IMG/VR virus record: IMGVR_UViG_3300025000_000005
Span: 26,779-90,778 of that record
Reading direction: 5' to 3' (one strand)
Source of the DNA: a virus
DNA: 64,000 bases
Part shown: positions 1-8,137 of the stretch, piece by piece
Numbering within the stretch: position 1 is the first letter of the stretch
How the letters are laid out: each line of letters starts with the position of its first letter
Notes under the pieces: generated by a model
The model's database searches: none
Seen by the model: the letters and a program-made list of their open reading frames with translations, nothing else
Told to the model about the DNA's origin: nothing
Position numbers and translations under genes: made by a program

Positions 1-307
1 ACCGGGCACTCTCGTAAAAGAATGCTGCCGCAAGGTTGAATTCTGGCGATCCATAGCCAAGAGCATCTACCCAATCCTGGTCCACATCGGTTCCGAAAAC
101 GAAATCTCCACTGTCAACGAACATTTTCTTTAAGAGCCACCAGTATGGGCCATAAGCCCTGTAGCGTACCGGCTTTTTCAGCAGGAAGAACCGGACCCCG
201 CCCATCAGGCTTTTGATCCACGCATCGGACGCTTCCTTCCCCGGGCGATTATCCGTCCCGAGGTCGATTATTTTCTGCAACTCCTCTTTGGGCGCTTTTT
301 CGATCAT
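1..307 (-). CDS. hypothetical protein, C-terminus beyond window edge
   Basis: An open frame starts at an ATG at 307 and runs off the left edge after 102 codons. The start follows a strong ribosome binding site (AAGGAG, six bases upstream). The visible part begins MIEKAPKEELQKII and is rich in aromatic and charged residues (for example RFFLLKKPVRYRAYGPYWWL). I recognise no family. It is the next gene after the DarB-like gene, and an 8-bp-periodic array (355-378) lies between them, so it may have its own transcript. Confidence 0.75.
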   Translation of the reverse strand, partial: MIEKAPKEELQKIIDLGTDNRPGKEASDAWIKSLMGGVRFFLLKKPVRYRAYGPYWWLLKKMFVDSGDFVFGTDVDQDWVDALGYGSPEFNLAAAFFYESAR

Positions 308-354
308 TGGCTTTCTCCTTTTTTTACCTATTAACAGAAAAAATGAAAAAAACA

Positions 355-378
355 AATCTTTAAAGCTTTAAATCTTTA
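355..378 (-). promoter_or_regulatory. TAAAGNNN array, 3 units
   Basis: On the plus strand this reads AATCTTTA AAGCTTTA AATCTTTA, three exact 8-bp units. In the minus-strand sense each is TAAAGNNN. It overlaps the stop codon of the DarB-like gene (376-378) and lies about 50 bp upstream of the next minus-strand gene. It is one of twelve similar intergenic arrays in the window. Role unknown; upstream position suggests a promoter or leader element. Confidence 0.6.
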
Positions 379-3300
379 CGACATTATGGCGAAAATATCC
401 TTCAAGTCGGTTTTCGAGTCGATATACCAGTAGGCGCCGTTACTAAGTTCGCCAGCGCTCCCGGCGAAGAACTGAGCCCCATACCGAGCTTTCAGAATTT
501 CCTTCGTGCGGTATAGCACTCCTTGCTTGGCGTTTCTATCCAAAAAAAACCACTTAGAGAATGCCGCAACCGCGATATTCTTGTATTTGCCTTGAAGTGT
601 CACGTCCCGAGAGTTGATCTTCACCGTAATACCGAGCTGCGCGAAAGCGTTTTTAACCTCTTCCGGAATCTCTTTGTAATTTGGGTGCTGCTTTATCGCT
701 TCAGCGGCTTTTCGGTCCGCTTCGGCTTTTTCTTTTGCCATCTGGTCAAGAAGCGTGTCAAGCTGTTCGCGTCTGCACTTGTTGGCAATGGTCTCTATAT
801 CGCTTCTGTTATCCCCCAGGGCGGACGCCGCCACGGTAAGGTCGTTTTGGAATCCGTATCCGCCAAGGATGCTATGGATTTCGGACGGGCTGGCCTGGTT
901 GACTTTATCCCCAAGCTTATCATCAAGAAAATCGTTCACAAATTTCGCGTAAAATTCACGAATCTGTGTTTCGGTTGCCACCGTCCCGTACTGCATGACG
1001 GTTACCTTCCAGTCGGATCCAAAAACGGTGGCCACGATCCCGGTAACGGTAGAATCCACATAGTCATAAGCCGTCTTCATCTTGGCCGCCTCAAGATACG
1101 CCTCGCTCAGATTCTTTCGATACGTTTCGTTTGTCGGTTCAGGAAAAACGATATCAGCCTTATTTTCTATATAATAATTGTCCTGAAATGCGAAACCGTC
1201 GCCTTTCCGAACGAAAAATTTTCCATAGATCTTGATATCGGCTATGTTTTCGAAAAATGTCTGTTTATCAATATCAGCACTGCCGACCAGATCAATATAC
1301 CGGATCTCCTCGGACAGGAGCTTTTTGAGGGCCAACTCCTTTTCAGAGTACGAAACCTTGATCGCATCGTCCGGGAAATCAGTTAGCAGGATTACCGTTT
1401 TGCTCGACCCGTTGATCCTGATATATTCGGTCTCAATGAGACGATCAGATCCCATAATTACATCATACGTGAAAGCCTTTTGTGGTGACTGGAATGCGTC
1501 CGTAAGCTTGAAAATCACCATGCCGCGGCCGGTGCGCCGTTCATAGACATCGCCAGCAGCATAAACCTTTCCTGAAAGGGAGCATATCGCCTTTTCGGGA
1601 TGATCCAAAACCGAGGCATCAAAAGGAAGTTCCCCTTTTTTGCCTTTGGCCGTCAGCACATTCATGGATTGCTGCTTCTGCGCTTCGAGATGGACACGTT
1701 CCCGCTCAAAAGCTGCATCCAGGTCATCAAGATCGGCCTTGGCTTTTACGAGGGACTTTTTACCATCATTTATTCGCTTGGCCAGTTTTTTCTTTTCCGG
1801 ATCCTCGTCATCCATGGCGAGGCCTTTTTTCTTAAGCCGCTCAATCGTTTCGGTCAGGTTCTCAACTTTGGTGGTTAAATCCTGTTTCCGCTTAACCTTC
1901 GCCTCCCCGAGCCCGGAGAGCGCCTCGGTAACATTCCCAAGAAGTTGGAGCATATTGACAAGCCGCTTTCTCTCCCGTTCATCCCGTTCCGTATTTTTCT
2001 GAGCGAGTTTTTCAAGGCGCCGCTTCTTCGCCTCTTCCGGATTGTCGGCCAGCAAATCCAACATGTCATCGTCCGAAACAACATTCCCGTTGTCCGCCTC
2101 AATGTCGGTGCCGGTCAGGAGGTCCCGTATCCAGCTCGCCTTTCGCTTGAGGAGGTCCAGCCGGTAAAAGTCGAACGAATTTTTCCCGAGGTAATAATAA
2201 ATTTTGACGCTACTCGACGTGTTTCCCTGGCGGACACCGCGGCCGTTTCTCTGTTGAATCGATGCAGGTGTCCAGGGAAGCGTCAGGTGGTGAATCGCCG
2301 TGGTGCCCTTTTGCAGGTTTACACCGACCTCCGCCTTCTTATTTGCAATGACAAGCTTTATTTTCCCGGAATTGTAGTTGTCGGAGATCTTTTGCAATTT
2401 GGTCCCGGACGCTTCGTCCGCGTTGATAATCGCAATGACGTCACGCGATAGCGGCACGTGGTGGGACAAGATCCGTTTCAGCTTCCCGTGCTGTGATTTT
2501 TCTTCCGTGAAAACGACCTGCTTGCCATTAGCCTCAAGGTGGGCGCGGACATTTTCAACGAGTTTCGCGTATTTCGGAGGCAGGGGGTGAGATACGTCAT
2601 TTTCATCGATACCAACGACTGCGAGCTTTGAAATTACATGCGCCTCAAGCTCTTCGAAAGTTGTGAGGCAATAAGTATCGCCTTTTGTTTCAAGCTTGTT
2701 AACGACATCGACATCGACATCGACATCAATCGTTTTTCCTTCTTCGTCTTTCGCCTTGCGGGAAACCGTTTTAGGGAGTCCGGAAACTATCTTGTCGACC
2801 TTTTCCTTATCGGCCAGCTTGAAATAAAACGTCATGGTATGGGTATAGAGGTCCATGTCCGTGGTAACGCGGTCCATGTTTCTGATTATGGAAAACATGC
2901 TGATTTTTGATCCGGGTTTGGACGCTTCCTTCGCATCCTCCCTGAGATCCGCATAAACGTCCCCCTGCACTTCTGAAAGATCAACCTCTTCATTCGCCTC
3001 ATCGCTTCCGGGGAGTTCAAGACCTACATCATCCGCTGTTCGATAGAGCACGTATTTATGGAAAAGGTTCCGGAGACCATCAAGTTTTTTAAACCCGACA
3101 AGGCCATCCTTGGTTTTGATTTCACCGGAAACCATCACCTTGTCAACGGATTCTATCTTTCCGAAAGCTCTAACAAAATCATCAACGGTATAGACTCCGA
3201 ACCGTTCGAATTCCTCCATCGGCGCGACGAGCGATAGTACATTGTAGATTTCAAGGGGGGAGTTGGTAACCGGGGTCGCCGAAAGGGGATACACGCCCTT

Positions 3301-6300
3301 CCCGCCGAATCTTTCTTTCATGTACGCGGATTTGAGCTGCATATCAATTGCCCTCTGAGCGCTTTTAACAACCGAAAGGTAGGCAACGTCGCTGGTTTTC
3401 TCCCCAGATTTGAACGAATTCTTGTACTCGTGGGCCTCATCTATGATCACATTGGTAAAACCCATATCCTCAAAATAGGGAAGCTCACCCTTTTTGCGCG
3501 TTCCCTCATCCGAATACTTGGCTTCCGCCCGAAGTCCGGCCTTATCGTCATCATAGGTTTTCTTTTTTGATCCGCCGTCATCCTCAGCCACACCGTTTGC
3601 GCTTAAGGACTTAGCCATCTTGTCGCTGATCAAAGAGCGGTCCGACATCTTCTTGGCATACCTCGCTTTCGTGTCCGGCCGCATCGGTATTGACCCGAAT
3701 TTCGTGCTTGTCATCACCACAAGGGACTTGTTTGTGTTAGGTATTTCCCACATCTTGGCCCATATGTCATCAGGGTCTTTTTTGGTTATAAGGAGAGTTT
3801 GCTTCTCAACCTCGTTCGTGAATTTGTTGATTTTAGGGTTTCCAAACTCATCCTGGACAATTTCCTGCCGAGGCTTCCCGTTTTTGTCCAGCCTTGCCTC
3901 TATGCCAACGAAAAGTACGTCATCAATGTCGGTCACGAACTTATTTGTCTCATGATACCAGTTATTCAGGACCGCATCCGGAACGACTATACACGTCTTT
4001 TTAGTCCGCCCCATCTGTTTGTTGTAGAGGTGCAGGGCAATGGCCGAAAGGGTTTTCCCCAAGCCGACATCATCCGCCAGAATCCCGCCGCCCTCTTCTG
4101 AGAGCCTACGAATTGCCGAATATTGGTACCCGTGGGGTTTAATTCGGTCAGAGAAACCCTCTATATGCAAGGGCGAATCATCGTATTCGTGGGGGATGAA
4201 AGCATTGAATTTGCGGTTATAAACGGCCGCGACCTGCGCCATGTCCGGATGCTGCTGCATCCAGGCATTGAAGTTTTCAGTCGTTGCCTTTATCGCTTGC
4301 GTGTATGCCTCTCTTCGTTCTTGTGCGCCTTCTCCAGTCGGTGCGACATTATCCCCATTGAGAAACTTTAAGAACTGATTTTTGAATCCGGGCCCCTCGA
4401 TACCGATCCATTTGCCGAACGGGTTGTCAAAATCCTCAACGAACTTGTTTGCGGTTATCGTTTCACCTGTTACCGAATCCTCCTTCTCAACCTCTGCATC
4501 AGCCCCGAAGCTGGCATGCGGGTATCCGTTGGCCCTCAAAAACTCCACCAGGTATTTTTTAGGAAACCACTTTTCCTGCAATCCCAGATCGATATCTTCA
4601 GGTGGAGTCAGCTTTAATTTCGACTGAATGGTGTCGATTTGCTGCTGCCACTTTTCCTTGAGGCGGGAATCCTCCTCATCGGCCATCACTTGCGTTAGCT
4701 CGACCATCTTGGGGTACACATCGCCGGAGGCATACCGTCCCATAGGCATGATCATGCCGCTCGGCGCAATGGCAATACCATCGGCAGATGCCAGATCCCC
4801 CAGGTTCTCTATCGCCATTTTTCCGGTATAGATCTTCTTTACATCCTCAAGTTCAATATTTTGCATGCCTTCCCGGACATAAAGGTGCTCAACAATCGAT
4901 TGGATATTCGTGGAGTCGAAGGCCGTTCGATCCTCGGATAGCGTCCCAGCCAGCAGATCGGAAAAAACGCCTTTCTGATCGACCGAACTCAAAAACATCC
5001 CGAATGCGCGGGAGCTTTCACCGGTCAAGACGAGCCACTTACACCCTTTTGGATGCCCGTAGCGCTCGATCTCTGCCGCCACCATGCTTTGCAAGCGGTC
5101 TCTTTCCATGTCGTCAGAACTGGTTCTCAGCCTGCCTATGAGTCCGCCGATAACGGTCCCCCGGAAGGCCTGCTCCCTAAACTTGTCATCGGTCTGGCTC
5201 ATGGAAAATAAAACGGCATCGGTATGGAGGCTCGACAAGAGTTCCGGCCATGTCTTGTAAATGGCGAAGGCCTGCTCAGCCGTTAACTGCAATGCTCCAT
5301 CCGGGCTCGAAAGAATCGCTTTCAGGTCGTCAAGTGTCGCGGCGCCATATTTTTTCGCATCAAGCGCCATTCCGGAATCTGCCTGGATGGTTGCGACCCA
5401 CCTCCCCCCGATGAATTCACACTGCCGACCATTAATGATTCGGTGATCGCCCTCAACATAGGTTGGCGGATCCGCCGGCGCGACGTCCAGCATGTCCCAA
5501 TCGATTCTTGAGTCGAACCTGACCGCTATTTTCTGCTTCAGCGCGGCCGGGTCGATATCCCCGTCAACTACCTCCCGGCTCCATCGGTCGCCGTCGATTT
5601 TCGGGACGTAGGTCCCATGGATAAACTGCCGCCCCTCGCCCTGCCAGTACGACCCGTTTACGAATTCACCCCAAACCACTTTTGCATCTTGCAAGGTCTT
5701 GAAATCTATATTGTCTATCTTTTCAATCAGATCGGATGGATGCTTTTTAAAAACGATAATATCGACAACCGTGTCCGTTCCCTGAGCCCGGAATGTCTTT
5801 GATGGCAATTTATGAGCGCCCAGGAACTCGGCCTTTTTCGAAACGGCTATCCTGAATTGGTTCCATCGATCCGATTTATTGGTCAGGATATTCGTGGGGA
5901 CTACCAGGCACGCCAAACCGCCAGGGCGGGTCTTGTCCAATGCGCGGAGGATGAAATACCGCTCGATTCGTTTCTCGTTTTTATAGGCCGGGTCGTCATG
6001 GATCGATTTGCCGCGGGCATCCCCGAAAGGAACGTTCCCTATTACCGAATCAAAATGATTATCATCGGTTTTCCCTACGAGAGACTCGAAACTTCCGGTC
6101 CTTATCGAATCTTCAGGGTTAAAAAGCTGCGCTATTTTGGATCCAACCGGATCTATGTCCGTACCAGTCACAACCAGGCCGGCCGGTTTTGTGGACGGGA
6201 AAACGCCCGCACCCGTGCAAGGGTCCAAAATATTCCCGGCCGTAATGCCATACCCCTTCAAAATGTCCCACATTCCCTCGGCTACCGGAGTCGGCGTGTA

Positions 6301-6618
6301 ATATTCGAACTGTGAGTTTTCGGTAAGCCCGCCGCGGCCGGAATACTGCTTCAGAACGGCCGCGTCTTCATCCGACAGGTCGGCCGGGTCATGGACACGA
6401 TCGAGGATGTCTCGCGCCATGGCGTTCAGGTTTTCTCTGGCTTTGATACCACGGACCTTGAGCCCATAATCAGACGTGTCGGGCTTTGAATCGGATGGAA
6501 TACCCAGAATGGCCTTGAATGCCTGCGCCAGTTCATCGAATGTTTTTGCGCTTAAAATAGCGGAATTGCCTGGGAGTGCTTTTTCGAGGACCATATCGAA
6601 TAATTGTTGCTGTGGCAT
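376..6618 (-). CDS. darB: DarB-like anti-restriction protein: N6-adenine methylase fused to SNF2-type helicase
   Basis: This 2080-residue protein has the architecture of phage P1 DarB, a head-carried protein injected with the DNA that protects it from type I restriction. An N-terminal Rossmann methylase has motif I DPCTGAGVF near residue 131 and motif IV NVPFGD near 194 (an NPPY-type variant). A superfamily 2 helicase follows: Walker A in DDVGLGKT near 852, DEAH in IIDEAHEYKN near 1059, motif III in PLSATPVTNS, and motif VI in QRNGRGVRQG near 1458. A long charged coiled coil follows at about 1530-1660, then a C-terminal region I do not recognise. The terminator at 6645-6674 separates it from upstream genes. 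It lies about 5 kb from the DarA-like gene group, not next to it. Family assignment rests on domain order and size; the injected role is inferred. Confidence 0.85.
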   Translation of the reverse strand: MPQQQLFDMVLEKALPGNSAILSAKTFDELAQAFKAILGIPSDSKPDTSDYGLKVRGIKARENLNAMARDILDRVHDPADLSDEDAAVLKQYSGRGGLTENSQFEYYTPTPVAEGMWDILKGYGITAGNILDPCTGAGVFPSTKPAGLVVTGTDIDPVGSKIAQLFNPEDSIRTGSFESLVGKTDDNHFDSVIGNVPFGDARGKSIHDDPAYKNEKRIERYFILRALDKTRPGGLACLVVPTNILTNKSDRWNQFRIAVSKKAEFLGAHKLPSKTFRAQGTDTVVDIIVFKKHPSDLIEKIDNIDFKTLQDAKVVWGEFVNGSYWQGEGRQFIHGTYVPKIDGDRWSREVVDGDIDPAALKQKIAVRFDSRIDWDMLDVAPADPPTYVEGDHRIINGRQCEFIGGRWVATIQADSGMALDAKKYGAATLDDLKAILSSPDGALQLTAEQAFAIYKTWPELLSSLHTDAVLFSMSQTDDKFREQAFRGTVIGGLIGRLRTSSDDMERDRLQSMVAAEIERYGHPKGCKWLVLTGESSRAFGMFLSSVDQKGVFSDLLAGTLSEDRTAFDSTNIQSIVEHLYVREGMQNIELEDVKKIYTGKMAIENLGDLASADGIAIAPSGMIMPMGRYASGDVYPKMVELTQVMADEEDSRLKEKWQQQIDTIQSKLKLTPPEDIDLGLQEKWFPKKYLVEFLRANGYPHASFGADAEVEKEDSVTGETITANKFVEDFDNPFGKWIGIEGPGFKNQFLKFLNGDNVAPTGEGAQERREAYTQAIKATTENFNAWMQQHPDMAQVAAVYNRKFNAFIPHEYDDSPLHIEGFSDRIKPHGYQYSAIRRLSEEGGGILADDVGLGKTLSAIALHLYNKQMGRTKKTCIVVPDAVLNNWYHETNKFVTDIDDVLFVGIEARLDKNGKPRQEIVQDEFGNPKINKFTNEVEKQTLLITKKDPDDIWAKMWEIPNTNKSLVVMTSTKFGSIPMRPDTKARYAKKMSDRSLISDKMAKSLSANGVAEDDGGSKKKTYDDDKAGLRAEAKYSDEGTRKKGELPYFEDMGFTNVIIDEAHEYKNSFKSGEKTSDVAYLSVVKSAQRAIDMQLKSAYMKERFGGKGVYPLSATPVTNSPLEIYNVLSLVAPMEEFERFGVYTVDDFVRAFGKIESVDKVMVSGEIKTKDGLVGFKKLDGLRNLFHKYVLYRTADDVGLELPGSDEANEEVDLSEVQGDVYADLREDAKEASKPGSKISMFSIIRNMDRVTTDMDLYTHTMTFYFKLADKEKVDKIVSGLPKTVSRKAKDEEGKTIDVDVDVDVVNKLETKGDTYCLTTFEELEAHVISKLAVVGIDENDVSHPLPPKYAKLVENVRAHLEANGKQVVFTEEKSQHGKLKRILSHHVPLSRDVIAIINADEASGTKLQKISDNYNSGKIKLVIANKKAEVGVNLQKGTTAIHHLTLPWTPASIQQRNGRGVRQGNTSSSVKIYYYLGKNSFDFYRLDLLKRKASWIRDLLTGTDIEADNGNVVSDDDMLDLLADNPEEAKKRRLEKLAQKNTERDERERKRLVNMLQLLGNVTEALSGLGEAKVKRKQDLTTKVENLTETIERLKKKGLAMDDEDPEKKKLAKRINDGKKSLVKAKADLDDLDAAFERERVHLEAQKQQSMNVLTAKGKKGELPFDASVLDHPEKAICSLSGKVYAAGDVYERRTGRGMVIFKLTDAFQSPQKAFTYDVIMGSDRLIETEYIRINGSSKTVILLTDFPDDAIKVSYSEKELALKKLLSEEIRYIDLVGSADIDKQTFFENIADIKIYGKFFVRKGDGFAFQDNYYIENKADIVFPEPTNETYRKNLSEAYLEAAKMKTAYDYVDSTVTGIVATVFGSDWKVTVMQYGTVATETQIREFYAKFVNDFLDDKLGDKVNQASPSEIHSILGGYGFQNDLTVAASALGDNRSDIETIANKCRREQLDTLLDQMAKEKAEADRKAAEAIKQHPNYKEIPEEVKNAFAQLGITVKINSRDVTLQGKYKNIAVAAFSKWFFLDRNAKQGVLYRTKEILKARYGAQFFAGSAGELSNGAYWYIDSKTDLKDIFAIMS

Positions 6619-6644
6619 TTTGCCTCGCGTGGTATGAAGGGGTT

Positions 6645-6674
6645 TAAAAAATGCCGCCCGTGGTTGGGCGGCAT
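6645..6674 (-). terminator. rho-independent terminator
   Basis: A 9-bp perfect inverted repeat (ATGCCGCCC, 6-base loop, GGGCGGCAT) is followed on the minus strand by a run of six T. It closes the transcript carrying 6704-7605 just before the DarB-like gene. Confidence 0.8.
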
Positions 6675-6703
6675 CTATAATTTTATTGGAAAATCTTTAG
6701 CTT

Positions 6704-7027
6704 TTAATACGAAAACACGACCGCGGGAGAATCCTTGTTTGGTTTAAACCGGCAATCCCTAACCGCATCGTCAGGCCATTCCATGTTCCCGGAACCGGAA
6801 TGGCTTGCGACAATTTCGGCGGAAGGTGCCGCCTCATCAGCATCCGATTCTACCAAACACCATTTTGAAGTTACAGGATCGAAAACAAAGACTGCCGGGA
6901 AAGCAGAATCTCCGGATAAAGAAACGACTGTGTCGTTCCGGTCCCCCAAAAATCCGGGCGGTGCGCCCAAAAACATAACGAAAAATGCCAGAAAAACGCC
7001 GATCAGAAATAAGCTCTTTCTTTTCAC
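6704..7027 (-). CDS. small exported or membrane-anchored protein
   Basis: This 107-residue protein begins with two basic residues and a long hydrophobic stretch (about residues 5-25, LFLIGVFLAFFVMFLG). That indicates a signal peptide or single membrane anchor. The rest is acidic and soluble-looking with two cysteines. Its start overlaps the stop of the upstream hydrolase gene by 4 bp, so the two are translationally coupled. A terminator follows. No family recognised; it may act with the hydrolase at the cell envelope. Confidence 0.7.
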   Translation of the reverse strand: MKRKSLFLIGVFLAFFVMFLGAPPGFLGDRNDTVVSLSGDSAFPAVFVFDPVTSKWCLVESDADEAAPSAEIVASHSGSGNMEWPDDAVRDCRFKPNKDSPAVVFSY

Positions 7028-7605
7028 GACCCCTCCTTTGAACAGGTAAAAGTGTTATTGATTCCCTTCCACGTACCTTCAAACGCTATTCGATAAATCG
7101 CTGTTCGGTCCCGGGCATAATCCTCCAGCATCGCTGGCGTTGTGCCTCTCCAAAAACACACCCTGCTCTGAATCTTCTCACAAAAAGCAACTACTTCAGA
7201 ACATATCGCCCGAGACCCGATCCCTATTTTGGATAACCACGGGAAAATAATTGAAGAAAGCCCTAATAGTATCAGTCTGGCTACCGGGTAATGGTCCCCG
7301 TCGAACATTTCTTTCGTTTCTTTGTATGCGGCATCAAAGCTGAGATCCCCGCCGACCGGCTCAACAATCATCACCTTCGCCCCTATATAGTCGTCTATGC
7401 CTGCCCGATATTCGCGGGTTTTCAGCCTGGCCGCAAAAGTATCCCCGAATGGGGTAACGATAATTTCCGCATGCCCATATTCAGCGCGGCTATCGGGTTC
7501 CCGGATCTTCTGGCCCGCGATAATAACCTTTGCCAGCAGTGAGCTTTTCCAGTCGGTACCGCCCACTCCGGATGTCAGAAGGAAACTGCCCGGTTTAAGT
7601 TCCAT
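7024..7605 (-). CDS. NlpC/P60-like (permuted papain fold) hydrolase
   Basis: The 193-residue protein resembles YiiX/YebB-type permuted NlpC/P60 enzymes, thiol hydrolases that act on peptidoglycan or amide bonds. A GHAEIIV motif near residue 45 supplies the likely catalytic His. A later CSEVVAFC segment near residue 134 supplies the likely Cys. The His-before-Cys order fits the permuted group. A hydrophobic patch lies in between (VARLILLGLSSIIFPWL). It follows a fibre cassette, so a role in host entry or late envelope modification is possible. Fold assignment is by motif only. Confidence 0.6.
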   Translation of the reverse strand: MELKPGSFLLTSGVGGTDWKSSLLAKVIIAGQKIREPDSRAEYGHAEIIVTPFGDTFAARLKTREYRAGIDDYIGAKVMIVEPVGGDLSFDAAYKETKEMFDGDHYPVARLILLGLSSIIFPWLSKIGIGSRAICSEVVAFCEKIQSRVCFWRGTTPAMLEDYARDRTAIYRIAFEGTWKGINNTFTCSKEGS

Positions 7606-7630
7606 CGAGTGCAGAGCCTTTCAATAAAGA

Positions 7631-7662
7631 TTAATTTAAAAATTTATATCATTAAAACTTTA
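7631..7662 (-). promoter_or_regulatory. degenerate TAAAGNNN array, 4 units
   Basis: Plus strand TTAATTTA AAAATTTA TATCATTA AAACTTTA. The 8-bp phase is kept although only the last unit has the full CTTTA core. It lies 26 bp upstream of the NlpC/P60-like gene. Confidence 0.45.
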
Positions 7663-7698
7663 TTTGTGTGAAAAAATCAAGCCCAAAATGAGCGGGAA

Positions 7699-7744
7699 TA
7701 AAAACACCATGCCAATTTGCCTGTAAGTGATAGAATTGGCATGG
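7699..7744 (-). terminator. rho-independent terminator
   Basis: An 11-bp perfect inverted repeat (7707-7717 and 7734-7744, arm CCATGCCAATT) is followed on the minus strand by TGTTTTTATT. It lies just after the 114-residue fibre-associated gene. The paralogous gene at 25621 has a hairpin in the same position. Confidence 0.75.
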
Positions 7745-7766
7745 CGCTCAAATTGGATCGTGGCAT

Positions 7767-8111
7767 TTATGCAGGGTCACTCAGACCGAAAGTCGCCGCG
7801 GTAAGCCGGTATATTCCAGCCGCGCCGTAGACCTCCGCCGTAACATCGTCTCGCGCGATGAGCGCACCACCGGTTAATGCGTTATAGTACCCCACATAAT
7901 TCACAGTCGCACCCGCCTCAATGGCGAACTCCAATGCAGGATCACAATCGCCTGCCACCGACCCGTCAGCAGGCGTCCCCAAAGTAATAGCCTGCCTGGT
8001 CGCCAGTTCGGTTCCGGCCGCGGCAGGGTCCCCATTGCAGGGCGCACAGTGCGTAATCCCGGTTGCTGCAAGCATATTGTTTTTTCCGGTTGCAGTAAAT
8101 CCCATAGCCAT
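7767..8111 (-). CDS. small fibre-associated structural protein, copy A
   Basis: The 114-residue protein is a close paralogue of the protein at 25621-25962. Both begin M(A/T)MGFT(A/V)TGKNNML and end in a near-identical segment (TAEVYGAAGIYRLTAATF). The fold is predicted beta-rich. In both places it follows a large repeat-rich fibre gene and precedes a hairpin, so it is probably a fibre tip, cap or chaperone. DNA identity is highest over 105 bp (7788-7892 against 25639-25743, 2 mismatches). Precise function unknown. Confidence 0.7.
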   Translation of the reverse strand: MAMGFTATGKNNMLAATGITHCAPCNGDPAAAGTELATRQAITLGTPADGSVAGDCDPALEFAIEAGATVNYVGYYNALTGGALIARDDVTAEVYGAAGIYRLTAATFGLSDPA

Positions 8112-8137
8112 AATATCACCTCTTAATTATTAGAATG